Source: Ailanthus altissimus
Lineage: Eukaryota; Streptophyta; Magnoliopsida; Sapindales; Simaroubaceae
Reading direction: 5' to 3'
Assembly (NCBI GenBank): GCA_946807835.1
Contig: OX327702.1
Span: 18,910,001-18,974,000, forward strand
DNA: 64,000 bases
Each line of letters starts with the position of its first letter. The stretch's first letter is position 1. The position numbers were made by a program, and so were the translations under genes. A model generated the notes under the pieces. It was not told the origin of the DNA. It searched no databases and saw only the letters and a program-made list of their open reading frames with translations. This document shows, piece after piece, positions 11,690-23,104 of this stretch.

Positions 11690-14600
11690 ATTACATGGAG
11701 GAACCAAGTCCCATTTTTTCTATATAATTCTTGAATTTCCATATTGGCATGCCTTTAGTCAAAGGATCGACTAACATCAATTCAGTGTCAATCGTTCAAT
11801 GACCACTGTTTCTTTTAACACGTTCCTTATGACTAAATATTTAATATTGATGTGTTTACTTTGACTATTATACTTGTGGTTTTTAACCATAAAAGTATAG
11901 TTGAATTATAACAAAATATTCTTAATGGCCTAGAGATGAATTCATAATTCTAAACTCAGATATAAAATTCTCTATTTATACATCATACAAGATAATCTCA
12001 AAATATGAAACATATATACATAAGCATGTAATTTTTGGTCCCTTAAAGGTACCTCATCACTTTTTTACAGTTTTATAGTGGTTCATTCCTGAGTTATTTT
12101 AATATTTTTCTAACATTTCCTTTCAAGTTCATTTATTAAGCATAGGTTTAAATTGAACCTATCACCCTTTACAATGAAAGTTATACTTAATGAACAATCT
12201 TTCATTTGAAATCTCTCTAAAACTTTATTGATATAGGTTTCTTGAGACAAGCCTAAAATACATCGTAATCTGTCTCTATATATCTTAATGCCAATGATAT
12301 AAGATATATCACCCATATCCTTCATATCAAAGTTTTCAAAGAGAAATTGTTTTACCTCATGCAACAAACCTTTATCATGAGTTACAAGTAAAATGTCATT
12401 CACATATAGAATAAAGAAACAAATTTTGCTCCTACTAACCTTTTGGTATATATATTGATCCATTATGTTCTCTACAAATCCAAATAAAGATATAACATCA
12501 TAAAATTTTAAATACTATTGACGAGAGGCTTGTTTCAATCTATATATGGATTTCTTGAGCTTGTATATCAAATTTTCACTATTACTAGAGGAAAATCCTT
12601 TCAGTTGTTTTATGTAAATCTCTTCCTCCATTTTTTCATTGAGAAAAGCTATTTTCACATCTATTTAATACAAGTTTAAGTCAAAGTGAGTAACTAATGC
12701 CGTCAATATACGAAAAAAAAAATCCTTTTTAGATACATGAGAGAAAGTCTTCTTATAGTCGATTACTTCTTTTTAAGTGAATCCTTTAGCAACGAGTCTT
12801 ACTTTATATTTTTCGATGTTGCCCAATGAGTCTTTCTTTATTTTAAAGACTATTTACATCCAATGACTTTTACATTATTAGGAAACTCTACAAGATCCCA
12901 AACTCTATTAGATGCGATAGAATTCATCTCATATTTCATGAAATCATACCATAAATTTGATTCTTTACAACTCATGACTTGTAAAAATGTTTCAGGGTCA
13001 TTTTTGGCTCTAATATTATAGTCCGATTCATGTAAATATACAATATAGCCACTAGGAATTGCTGGTTTTTTTTCTTCTCTAGTTGATCTTCTTAATGTTG
13101 TATCAATATTTTTTTTAGGAATATGTTGTTCAAGATTTTTAGGTAATGCTTGAACAACTTGATTTACTAGATTATTATTAGCAACTTGTTGTATTTCAGT
13201 GATTAGTTTCACAACATCTATTTAAACTTAAAGAGTATTATGAATAACAATCAATTTATTACTTAAGGTGAAAGGTTGGGCTTTAATACAATCTCTCTCA
13301 AGAATGATTTCCTGAGATTGATCGCTCATACTAATCAAGTCATTCTCAAGAAACTTTTTGTTTCTTGATTCCACAATCCTAGTATTATAAGATAGATAGT
13401 AGAATCTGTACCCTTTAAACATTTGGTATATCTAATTAAATACCCACTAATGGTCTTTGGGTCCAACTTTGTCTCTTGTGGGTTGTAATCATTTACTTCA
13501 AATAGGCATCTTCAAATACGTATATGTTGCAAACTTGGTTTTCAACATTTTAGTAATTCAAATGGCATCTTTGGGACTGCCTTGGTTAGAACAAGGTTTA
13601 ATATATACACTTGCATTTTAAGAGCTTCAATCTACAAGGATTTAGGAAGCTTGGAGCTGCTAAGCATATTTTATACTATGTCAAAAAATATTCGGTTTCT
13701 TCTTTCTTTAACACTATTCTAATATGGGGAACCAGGTATGGTGTATTGGACAACTATCTAATGTTCTTAAAGAAACTTTGCAAATGGACTAGGTACTTGT
13801 CCATTGTGTGTATCTACCATAATATACTTCACTTCTATTAGTTCTCACAATCTTAATTTACTATTTTTATTGTTTCTTTACTTCATTCTAAATACCTTAA
13901 AAGCATCTAATGCTTCATTCTTATTATGAAACAAGTAGAGATATATGTATCGTGAGTAATTATCTATAAATTTTTTTGAAGTACTTCGGACCATACTAGT
14001 CCATGTCTGAACTACAAATATCTGAATGTATGATCTCTAATATATACATACTTCTCTTGGCACATTTCTTAGACTTGTTAGTTTGCTTTTCCTTGATGCA
14101 GTCCACACAAGTATCAAAGTTAGTAAAATCCAGAGTACTAAGTACTCTATCATTTACCAATCTCTTTATTCCTTCTATAGAGATATGTCCTAATTTCTAA
14201 TACCACAATATAAAGGAATTTTCATTCATAACATATCATTTAATACCAATGTAAGCATACATAGTATTATGAGTAGTTCTAATTTTTATATAAATGGAAA
14301 AAAAAATCAAACAATGTACCCGACAAGATCAGATTTTTTTATTTTTCAAATAAACAAAAAAAGACCATCAGATAATGTACAATTCCCAACAAGATCAGAT
14401 TTATAAAATAAACTGAAGGATGTATCTGAAAAGTTGAAACAATATCCCAAAGCTACAAGTCTTAAAACTGAAATTAAATTTCTAAAAAAACTAGGAATAT
14501 AAAATGTCATTTCCAAATTTAAAATAAAATCATTACTTTAAGCTAAACTGTATGTTCTTATAGCCTCTACATATGAATGCATATTGTTTCTAGAGTAGAT

Positions 14601-14832
14601 GTATTGTTCATTTCCCAATGACTTATTTAGGTTTTGCATACTTTGTAAGAAATTTGAAATATAAATTGTAGAACTATAATCAATCTACCATGTGTTATAA
14701 ATAACATCAACTATATTAGATTTATAACAAATAAATTAGATTATATTACATTTCTTTTCAAGCTATTTATGAAATTTTGTGCAATCGTTCTTCATATGTC
14801 CTTTCTTTTTGCAGAAAAAATACTTGAATTCT
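11690..14832 (-). pseudogene. Ty1/copia gag-pol polyprotein remnant
   Basis: In minus-strand order: a gag zinc knuckle (FFCKKKGHMKNDC at 14825-14781, first Cys changed to Tyr), an integrase C-terminal piece (MFKGYRFYYLS, NTRIVESRN, 13422-13228), the RT entry region (RRSTREEKKPAIPSGYIVYL, then FMKYEMNSIASNRVWDLVEF, 13212-12850), and the RT core (ICFFILYVNDILLVTHD, with YVND in place of the catalytic YVDD, then MKDMGDISYIIGIKI, 12463-12110). The RNase H C-terminus appears at 11810-11700 as TELMLVDPLTKGMPIWKFK. Stops and frameshifts separate these blocks, and most of RNase H between 12110 and 11810 is missing. The RT aspartate loss and stops make it inactive. Confidence 0.9.
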
Positions 14833-15564
14833 TTTTTTAAGTTCACCTTGAGGTGGTATTTTACCTTTCCCTTTTTTGTTTGGCTTGTTTTTGGTAATTT
14901 TCTTGTGTTATCGTTAATGCACTCTCACTTAATTCAATTGCCAACCATTCTTCCTCTTGAACATACATGGTCAGTAATTTATTAATTGATCATTTATCCT
15001 TATGTGTGTTGTAGGATATTTTAAAAGGTCTATATTACAGTAATAAGGTATTTAATATATAGTACACAAGAAAAGAATCAGACATCGTAACCTTAAGTGT
15101 TTTCAATTGAGCCACAATATCCCTCATTTGCATAGTGTGCTTACGCATACCTCTCATATTGGTAAACATTAAAGATGAAAACTTCATAATTATGATGCTT
15201 GTAAGTGCCTAATCTAAAGTCTTATATTGTTCATCAATAGACTTCAGTAATGCCCAGATATTGTTTGTTGTTCAATTGAACCACGAATACTAGTAGAGAT
15301 CTTGGTCTTTATGAACATCATACCAAGGCGATTAGATCGCTCCCATCATTCATAAAGAGTAACTTATTCTGGAGTATTGGTTATAGTAATGAATGGTTCA
15401 TCTTTCCTAATAGTATAATTAATGTCCATCCACCCTAAATGAAGGAGAATTCTTTCCTTTCATATTTTATAGTTATCATCCTTTAATTTGGGAATTTATA
15501 TTTATATCTGAGAATTTCATAGGTTACATGGTTGCAAAATATAAATGCTTACGATTAAGATTTT

Positions 15565-16330
15565 GAGATTAATAACCTTATATCACGTTTTATCAATGTA
15601 AATCGTGAATTAAAAGTTATGAATCTAGTGATATAGAACTTGCCTGTGGGCTAAAGTTCTAATTCAATTAGACTCACTTATAATTTTATGATAAAATTAT
15701 TAAATTATGTTTCTTTTCCTAATTTTTGTGGGTAGATTAGGAAATATAATTTAGCATTTCATCCTAATTAATCATCTAAATATAATAAAAATTCACGTGG
15801 AATAAATTTTATTTTAATAAATATGATTAATCACAATTAATGCCATTTTCTTTATGTGATCGTAAAATTTTTAATATATAATTTTGTATAATTAAGGGTG
15901 TTGTGTCTAATTATTAATTAATTAAATATTATATGAATCAAAATTCTTAATATGTAACACATATATCATGTTTTATTAATTTAACTTATGATTCAAAATT
16001 ACGAATTTAGTGACATAAAACTTGTATGTGGACTAAAGTTTTAATTCAATTAGATTCATTTATAACTTTATAATAAAATTATTAAATCTTGTTCCTTTTT
16101 TTTAATTTTTATGGGTATATTAGAAAATATAATTTAACATTTCATCCTAATTAATCATCTAAATATAATAAAAATTTATGTGGGATAAAATTTATTATAT
16201 TAAATATGATTAATCCCAATTAATGCCATTTTCTTTATGTGATCCTCAAATTTTTAATATATAATTTTGCATAATTAAGAATTTTGTGGCTAATCTCAAA
16301 TTAATTAAAATTATATAGATCACTAGACAT
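15565..16330. repeat. Tandem duplication, two copies of about 382 bp
   Basis: The copies run roughly 15565-15955 and 15956-16330. Paired words such as 'gaatctagtgatatagaact' (15621) and 'gaatttagtgacataaaact' (16003), and 'catcctaattaatcatctaaatataataaaa' in both, set the period. Divergence of about 10-15 percent by eye says the duplication is old. It lies inside the copia element between gag remains and the nested LTR and does not code. Confidence 0.85.
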
Positions 16331-16390
16331 TTTATTCAGAAAATTGTCTATATGTATACGCAACAATAGCATCATTATAAATATGAACAT

Positions 16391-19198
16391 TGTAATAACC
16401 ACTTATCCAACACAAAAAAGAATAAATATTTATATATATGTATAATATTCATATTTTATTTGTATGTGGATGATACTTAAGTTATGTATTGTTATTAGTA
16501 TTGCTTTTATAGATTAAGGACATACTATTAGTATTGGGTTTATTTGCAAGACTTTAGATTTATTTTAGGGACCAAATTATAATACTTTAAAAGTTTTGAG
16601 GTTAATTTGTAAATACTAAGAGTTAGCCTCTTAGTATAAAAATACACATTTGAAACCATAATTTACTTATTTTGGGGTCGAGCCACCCATTTAGAGAGAG
16701 AAAATAGAGAAATAGAGGGGAGAGAAAGAGAAGAAGAAGAAGAAATTAGAATTTGAAGCTTTAAGAGGTATATTATAATCCTTTCTTAATTTCTTGGTGT
16801 TAATTTAGTTAATTCCTTTAAGTTTTGATTTCTGAAATATGTACAATTGAGGATTTGATGTGAATTTCGTAAGATATTGTGAGAATTGATGATGATTATG
16901 TAGATAACTTGATAAATCATGATGAATTGCAGAATTTCTTCTTGATAGTCTCTTGATCTAGGAATTTTATAAATTTTTGTGCTTTGATTCTGGTTTTGGA
17001 TTTTAATAATATAAAATTAGACATGTATAGAATCATTTGAGACTTTGAATCGATTGAAAATTTCAGAAATTGAATTTGTAGTGAATTTATTTATATGATC
17101 CTGAAATTCTGAAAATTTTCTGTGTTAACAGTATGATACAGTGACAAAAATTTTTTGATCCACTGAATGATCTTCAAAAATTATAAATTTATGAAATATG
17201 ATAAATTTATATGTCTAATATGATATACTCAGAATTAAAAATTTAGATCAATGTGATTAAATTATTATGATTTTCTAAACAGTGTTAGCTCATTGCAGTA
17301 TTTGAATAACAGATTTTTAAAGTTATGGAATAAAATAGTTTTAAAATACTTTTTAGCAGGGATTTTGAAGTGAAATATTTATCATGTATTGAGATATATG
17401 TACAGAGTAATTCTGTGGTAGTTTTATAATTTTTGAGTTAGTTTATGATTTTATAAAATTGAGAGATTGAATACTATTCAGTAAATATCTTGATTCTGTT
17501 AGGATAATAGTTTGGATTTGATGGTGTTTATGGAATGGATTGTGGGAAAATTATGGTATAATATTTATATATAAGAAGGATATATGAGTCAAGAATGCTA
17601 TATTCTAATTTTGGAGCAATTAGACATCATTTGATGTATAAATTTGTTTTTGTAAAATGTAAGTAGTCAGAATGACAAGTTTTGAGAAACTAAGTAATTG
17701 GACCAATTCAATGTGATAAATGAAATATGTGTAATTTTATAAGCTATTTAAAGTATTTTATGTGAATGTTGAGGCTTATGAAGGATTAATCTCCATTGAT
17801 AGGTTAAGAAGAATTAAGCCTTGTAGCCAAAAGTACTAAGAGGTAAGTATACTAGACTTTTTACTGAAATCACAATAAGCATAGTAATTGTCTATGTATG
17901 ATTTTGTAAATGTACTTAGAAATATGTTTATGTTATGCAAAAGAATATTTGATATGAAATGTGAAAGACATATGTTTATGAATATGAGCAGTGACATTGA
18001 GCATGGACATACATGTGTTTATGAAAGTGAGCTTTCAAAATGAAATGTGTTTAACAAAGAAAGCTTTTGAAGTGAAAAATGTCAATGAGATACGTTTTGT
18101 GTTTTGAGGATGCTCGAACTCACTATTTACTTAGTAGGCACCTTATGTGATTTGTGGAGCCTTTATGTGTGGCATTTCCTTCGGGATTGGTATATGTTAT
18201 GTGTTTCGTATGTAGGGAGGATCCTATTGGTACCTAAAGGAAGATTGAGTCATCACATTCGTGTGGTGGCGTATTGGTGCATGTGAGAGGACTCACCGAT
18301 GATCAGGGTGAGGGTTTGGCTCTTACTTTCAGGTATGAGCATTATATATGTGTAATTTAAACCTCACTTGTACTATTTCTCTCATATGATATGTCACCTA
18401 CGAGTGACATTTGGCTCATTATGTAATATGTGATATGAAAGTACTACTAAATAGTAGTTGAGTGATGTATTCCTATTATATGATTTGAAAGAATGTGTAA
18501 GCGCTTACCTGACATGTGATTTGATAAGATTATGATTTTGATTTATCACAGCATATCATACACATGCATTGTGTACATATATGTATTCGTATTTTGATAT
18601 ATGAAATACTAGTATGCTTACTGAGTTTTATACTCATTATAGTTTATGGTGATTTCTGGTAAATAAGGTATATATGTGCTTAGCGATTTTGGCAAGGCTT
18701 CTGCTGTCCATTGAGTTCCTTAAGTTGCTACTTTGCTGAGTGTTTCATTTGGGGACACGTGATTTAAGATATTTAATTTGTCCCTATTGAATAAATACTT
18801 ATGTATTATTTTATTGAGTGTGGTTATGGGTTGATTTTAAGTAAGAATTTGCAAAGAATATATTCTGGGCTTCCGGTAACAAAGTTGCTACTGGTGACGT
18901 AGTAGAGTGTTAATCTCTGAGAAAACTCTGCGTATCTCCGGTTTACTAATTGCCCCAATCATAATTCAATTGTTATAATTCTGAAAATTTGAAATAAATA
19001 TTTAAATATTGTCAATAAATGTTATGTTTATATTTTAGGTTATGGGTTGATTTTAGTATTGAACTTACTAGCAACTTGCTAAGGATTCCTATGTTGAATT
19101 AAAGTTTGAAATTTTATGCAATATTATTTATGAGTGTACATTATTGAATGAATGTAAGTTATGTCGTGTGTCAGATCTTTTGAGTCTGGGGCATGACA
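16391..19198 (+). mobile_element. Solo LTR (2.8 kb), probably Ty3/gypsy, nested in the copia element
   Basis: It starts TGTAATAACC and ends GGCATGACA. It is flanked by perfect 5 bp duplications AACAT (16386-16390 and 19199-19203). The usual LTR order is visible: a promoter-like TATAAAAATA at 16635-16644, then purine-rich 'gagagagaaaatagag' transcribed leader. No second copy of the LTR or internal coding region adjoins it, so it is the product of LTR-LTR recombination. The length and TGTAATAACC start suggest a gypsy chromovirus, but that is inference. Confidence 0.9.
16635..16644 (+). promoter_or_regulatory. TATA box of the nested LTR
   Basis: TATAAAAATA lies about 245 bp into the LTR, 50 bp before a purine-rich leader, the normal place for an LTR promoter. 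Confidence 0.5.
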
Positions 19199-19434
19199 AA
19201 CATAATATAAAATTTATGTACTAAATTATTCTACTTAAATTGTATGCATAAAAATTGAATAAATAATAAATTATACATACAAACATTAATATAATTTAAG
19301 CACATAAATATAAAAATAAATAAGTAATATTTTAATTACCAAATTAGGACTTATCTGTAAAGCGATCAAAGTTCTATGACCAAACTGTAATTATTAAAAA
19401 ATATGAGGGGTTGAAAGTAAATATATAGTTCTGT

Positions 19435-19644
19435 GGGTCTCTTTGTAAAAACTTTGAAATTTAGGGGTCAAATTATAATTATTCAAAAGTTTGAGGGTCA
19501 AACTATAATTATTCATAGGTTTAGGGGCCAAAGTTGTAATTATTTAAAATATTTGGTGCCAAAATGTAATTATCTAAAAGTTTGGGGAACAAATTATAAT
19601 TACTTAAAATTTTATGGGATTGTTTATAAATAACTGAATGTTTT
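19435..19644. repeat. About seven tandem 30-bp units
   Basis: Units start GGGTCTCTTT (19435), GGGTCAAATT (19465), GGGTCAAACT (19495), GGGCCAAAGT (19525), GGTGCCAAAA (19555), GGGAACAAAT (19585) and GGATTG-like (about 19617). The core is 'gggtcaaattataattattcaaa'-like. Fainter units extend to about 19370 and 19680. The 30 bp period keeps a plus-strand frame open with a 10-residue rhythm (GQIIIIQKFE, GQTIIIHRFR), but this looks incidental. It sits in the leader of the copia element. Confidence 0.85.
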
Positions 19645-20127
19645 TAGGCCAAACATAATTTATAAAAATATGGAGGGATTGAATGAACATTGCTCGACGA
19701 ACATCTCATTCATTTCAAAGGCAATTGGCGAACGGCATGTCGTTTTCTTAATTGGCTTAATATAGCTAGACAATATGTTGTTTGTCTAACAGATGCCAGA
19801 GTCATACATTGTCTTCTTCTTGCAGACCTATGACTCATTTTTTAACCGAGTTTAGAAAATTGGTCATATCTGAGCCATCCAGACTCTAAATTCAATGTTT
19901 CAAGTGACTCATTTTCTAATTGAGTTTAGAAAATTGGTCATATCTGAGCCATCCAGACTCTAAATTTAACGTTTCAAGTGTCAAAATGCTCAAAATTCAA
20001 AATTCTATTGATTTCTAACCTTAGTTTTTATTAAAAACTCTTAAACAACACAATGAAAATCGAAATCCAAATTTGGCCATTAATGAAGTGTTCTGGATTT
20101 GCACAATAAGGCAGAGGCTATACATGA

Positions 20128-20140
20128 CTCTGATACCACA
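20128..20140 (-). other. Primer-binding site of the copia element
   Basis: The minus strand reads TGTGGTATCAGAGTC right after the 5' LTR, close to the initiator-Met site TGGTATCAGAGC. Confidence 0.85.
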
Positions 20141-20602
20141 TATTAGTTTTTTTTATATAATCTAATCATGCTTAATAATTTAATAAGTAATAAGATTAAT
20201 GTGGAATTAACATAAAAATAAAAATTGACATACCTCTGACCATTAATAACTTTAACAATCTACAAATGAAGTTGAATATGTTTAGGAGCTTCTAAACCTT
20301 AGTAAATCTTTATGCGATGGTGTATATTCCTTATCATAAAGTGAGATTGAATGACTTAAGGATTTATATCATAATTAATGTGTTTATTTTCTATAGTGCG
20401 TATATTCTTACATCAAGAATGTACTTTATTTATAATGGGCATATTCCTTATCATAAATGGAATCCAATTATCCAAATTATATATCCTTTTCCTTTTAAGA
20501 GGTATATATATGGACAATTTTTATTTCAATCAAAATACTTAAGTGATTGAATATATATAGAATTTTATATTTTAGGTGATCAATCTAAATAAAATTCTAA
20601 CA
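20141..20602 (-). repeat. 5' LTR of the copia element, 462 bp
   Basis: It aligns with 10959-11414. Its right edge CTAACA is followed by GATCT, the target-site copy. Its left edge TATTAG abuts the primer-binding site. Confidence 0.92.
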
Positions 20603-20930
20603 GATCTAATTTTGTGTTCTTATTTTTTTCTCTTCAAAAAAAAAAAAATTAACCTAAAAGAAGCACAAAAGAAGAATACTAGAAAGTGGTTCTACATACT
20701 TTTTTTATAGTGTACATATCCTACTTAATCTAAGTGATTGAATATATATAGAATTATGTATTTTAAGTGATCAATCTAAATAAAATTCTAATAGATCTAA
20801 TTTGTGTTCTTATTTTTTTCTCTTCAAAAAAACTTTAACCTAAAAGAAGCACAAAAGAAGAATTTAACCTAAAAGAAGCACAAAAGAAGAATATTAAAAA
20901 GTGGTTCTAAATACTTTTTTTTATAGTGCA
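20539..20930. repeat. 191-bp tandem duplication spanning LTR edge and flank
   Basis: The last 64 bp of the LTR plus the flank starting GATCTAATTTTGTG recur with an offset of 191 bp (LTR ends at 20602 and again at 20793). A smaller 28-30 bp unit, 'ttaacctaaaagaagcacaaaagaagaa', is further doubled near 20833-20890. Because LTR sequence is included, the duplication is younger than the insertion. Confidence 0.85.
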
Positions 20931-20989
20931 CATATCCTCATTGATCTAAATTCTAAATCCTTATATAAAAAGAATACTTTAAACCTTTT

Positions 20990-21130
20990 TTATAATATTT
21001 GCACTTTTTATTGTGTCGTTTTGTTGAAACCTATAAAATAATAATACAAGTATGAAAAGCTACATATTCGTTCTTAAAATGAGCAAAATTCAAGTTATAA
21101 GAGTCGACATATGATATATAATATGCGCTC
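20990..21130 (-). repeat. Terminal fragment of a gypsy-type LTR
   Basis: It matches 57605-57745, the U3 end of the LTR described there: both contain TTTTGTTGAAACCTATAAAA, and the ends correspond (GCGCTCGTAA here, GTACTCATCA there). The remainder of that LTR is absent. Confidence 0.65.
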
Positions 21131-21640
21131 GTAAAGGTAAGATTCTAGACAGTGAAATTTTCATTTTGTTAGTTATAACGTTTGGTATGCTTGTCCTCTG
21201 TACAGGTGGCCTTCATCCATTCATCACATCTAGAAAGCATCTCGCGTACTAAATAGAATAGCCAGAAGTTGAAAGAAGCTGAATTGACGGTTGTCTATCT
21301 TCGGGATTCTTTGGCCAAGGCGAATATGAAAGTAAAGGAGAGCAGCCAGAAGCTTAACGAGTATGCAACCAAAATTGACGAGGTTGAGATGAAAGCTGTA
21401 ATTGTAGAAAGTGAGGTCACTGCACTTTAAATGGAGATTTATCAGTTGAAGGTATAGGCTGGTGAGTCTCAGATTTTGGTGAGGACTCTTCTTGATGACT
21501 ACTTGATACTTGTCAGCAAAAATGATGAGTTGAAGAAAAGGTTGTGGCTGCTCGGGCTACTGCCCCAGGTGGCCTTGAAGACCAGTTCTTAGAGGGAGTT
21601 GACTAGGGTTTTGGGACGTATGTTGTTATTTTTAAGGCTT

Positions 21641-22791
21641 TGTTAAAAAATTGGTGATTCAACAATCTTGGTTGGACAAGAATTGAGATGAATACCAAAG
21701 TGGAGAGTCAGAAGAAGTCTAGAACGCGTGGGACACATATGAAGAAGTCTAGGACGTGTGAGACACGAAGGGGGAAGTAAAATGGGACTTGAAGATGTGA
21801 AGGAAACGAAGAAATCGTGGGAGAAGCTGCCAGCGCTACGGCGCCCAGACTAGTGCCGCAGCGCTGGATCCCCAATGCCGCGGTGATGGGCGCGAGAAGG
21901 GCCAGCACCGCAGCACCCAGGGACGAGTACTGCGGCGCCCAAACACGTCAGGATGTCCATTTTGATTTAGGATTTCGAGTTTTGGGAAGCTTTGGACTTC
22001 CAAAATAAGTGGACTCTTACTCCAACAAGGAATAAGGTTAGTAGGCATGAAATACACCCTATATAAACACTTGTAAACCCTTTGTTTAAGATTAAGCATC
22101 TAAGGTGTCAAGATGTAACCATAAGAGAGAATAGAGGAGCTAGGTAGGCAAAGTGCGTGGTGTACTAGGGTGTAACCTTTGAGGAGTGTTTTTTCTTTAG
22201 GTTCTTTGAGTGAATAAAAGAGAAATACCATAGATCCTTTTGGCTTAGATACTCGGGCTATTCTTGTGGTCCTTGTAAAAATCTCTTATGAAGAGATACT
22301 AAGAGGTCTTAAGGAGTCATAGTGATCAATGGTAGATACTTAGAGGTCTCTATAGGAGATACTAAGGGGTCTTGTAGAATCATTGATGATGTAAGAAGAT
22401 ACTTAGTGATCATTGATGAGATACTAAGAGGTCTTAGGGAGTTATAGTGATCAATGATAGATACTTAGAGGTCTCTATAAGAGATACTAATGGGTCTTGT
22501 GGGATCATTGATGATATAAGAAGATACTTAGTGATTTATATCAATAATAAGAAGCTGGATCATGCATCATTCGTAGACGTAGGCAATTTTGGGCTGAACT
22601 ATGTATATCTTGTGTCTTGTTGATTGGTTTGTTTTCTTTATCTTTGTTGGTGTGTTAATCTTATGTGTTCTTTTTTATGGTATCAAGTTATGATTTTCTG
22701 TTGCGCATAGAGTAAAAGAAGTATCAAAGTTGTGACTTAGTTGATGTCATAAAGATGTTAAATTAAAGTGTATAATTTGATATCCGTAACA
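21641..22791 (+). mobile_element. Solo LTR, 1151 bp, with perfect target duplication
   Basis: It runs TGTTAAAAAA to CCGTAACA and is flanked by GGCTT on both sides (21636-21640, 22792-22796). A TATA box (CTATATAAAC) is near 22060. The same LTR lies inverted at 30141-31159. A GC-rich island (21824-21950) precedes the TATA box. No primer site or internal region adjoins it. Confidence 0.92.
22293..22540. repeat. Two tandem copies of a 125-bp unit inside the solo LTR
   Basis: Copies begin GAGATACTAAGAGGTCTT at 22293 and 22418. The inverted relative at 30141-31159 has only one copy, so the doubling happened in this lineage. Within a unit, 'gatactaaggggtcttgt' partly repeats the start, which suggests an older, smaller duplication. 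Confidence 0.85.
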
Positions 22792-23104
22792 GGCTTACTA
22801 CACTAACCAGGGTTTTAGGAAGTAATAATTGAAAAAAATGATATGGGTGATGTTGAGCACCCTATAAATATTGTGGACTTGGTGATTGAAGGGACCTCTC
22901 AAAGTTTTGAAGGTTTTAAATTAATCATACAGATTCTTTAAGAGGTCTAGGTGTTGCTACTCTGTCCAGTTGTCCTTAAGATCTGCCTCCTCCTCCTCGT
23001 ATCGAGCAAAGCGAATCTTCCGCTCCTACCAAGAGCTCTCTTGCCAAGGACCCTCCTGTCCCCACTACTGAAGATGAAGAGTACCCACATGCTCTTGCTG
23101 CATA

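Larger units (their letters stand above)
10954..20607 (-). mobile_element. Ty1/copia LTR retrotransposon, 9.6 kb, decayed, with nested LTR
   Basis: On the minus strand the order is 5' LTR (20602-20141), initiator-Met primer site, leader with 30 bp tandem repeats, gag remnant, integrase-RT-RNase H remnants, polypurine tract, 3' LTR (11414-10959). The LTRs begin and end TG...CA on the plus strand, with TG mutated to TA at 20141. The flanking 5-mers are GATTT (10954-10958) and GATCT (20603-20607), a target duplication with one mismatch. Order gag, protease/integrase, RT, RNase H identifies copia. The LTRs differ at many positions, so the insertion is old. A 2.8 kb gypsy-like solo LTR sits inside, and a 382 bp tandem duplication also lengthens the interior. 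Confidence 0.9.
21190..23104 (+). pseudogene. Decayed element ORF with coiled coil, split by a solo LTR
   Basis: Bases 21210-21600 read, with four stops, as a heptad-rich coiled coil (LRDSLAKANMKVKESSQKL, then NEYATKIDEVEMKAVIVES, then SKNDELKKRLWLL). The reading resumes after the inserted LTR at 22791 and ends in an acidic, Pro-rich tail near 22978-23104 (DLPPPPRIEQSES, then TTEDEEYPHALAA and a stop). Coiled-coil ORFs with such tails occur in plant retroelement gag-like proteins; I cannot name this family. An AG just before 'gtggccttc' at 21206 could be an old intron end. Not functional. Confidence 0.5.

Noticed and set aside
19435..19644. A CRISPR-like look: regular 30 bp repeats
   Set aside because: There are no distinct spacers, the units diverge throughout, and it lies in a plant retroelement leader. 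It is an ordinary tandem repeat.
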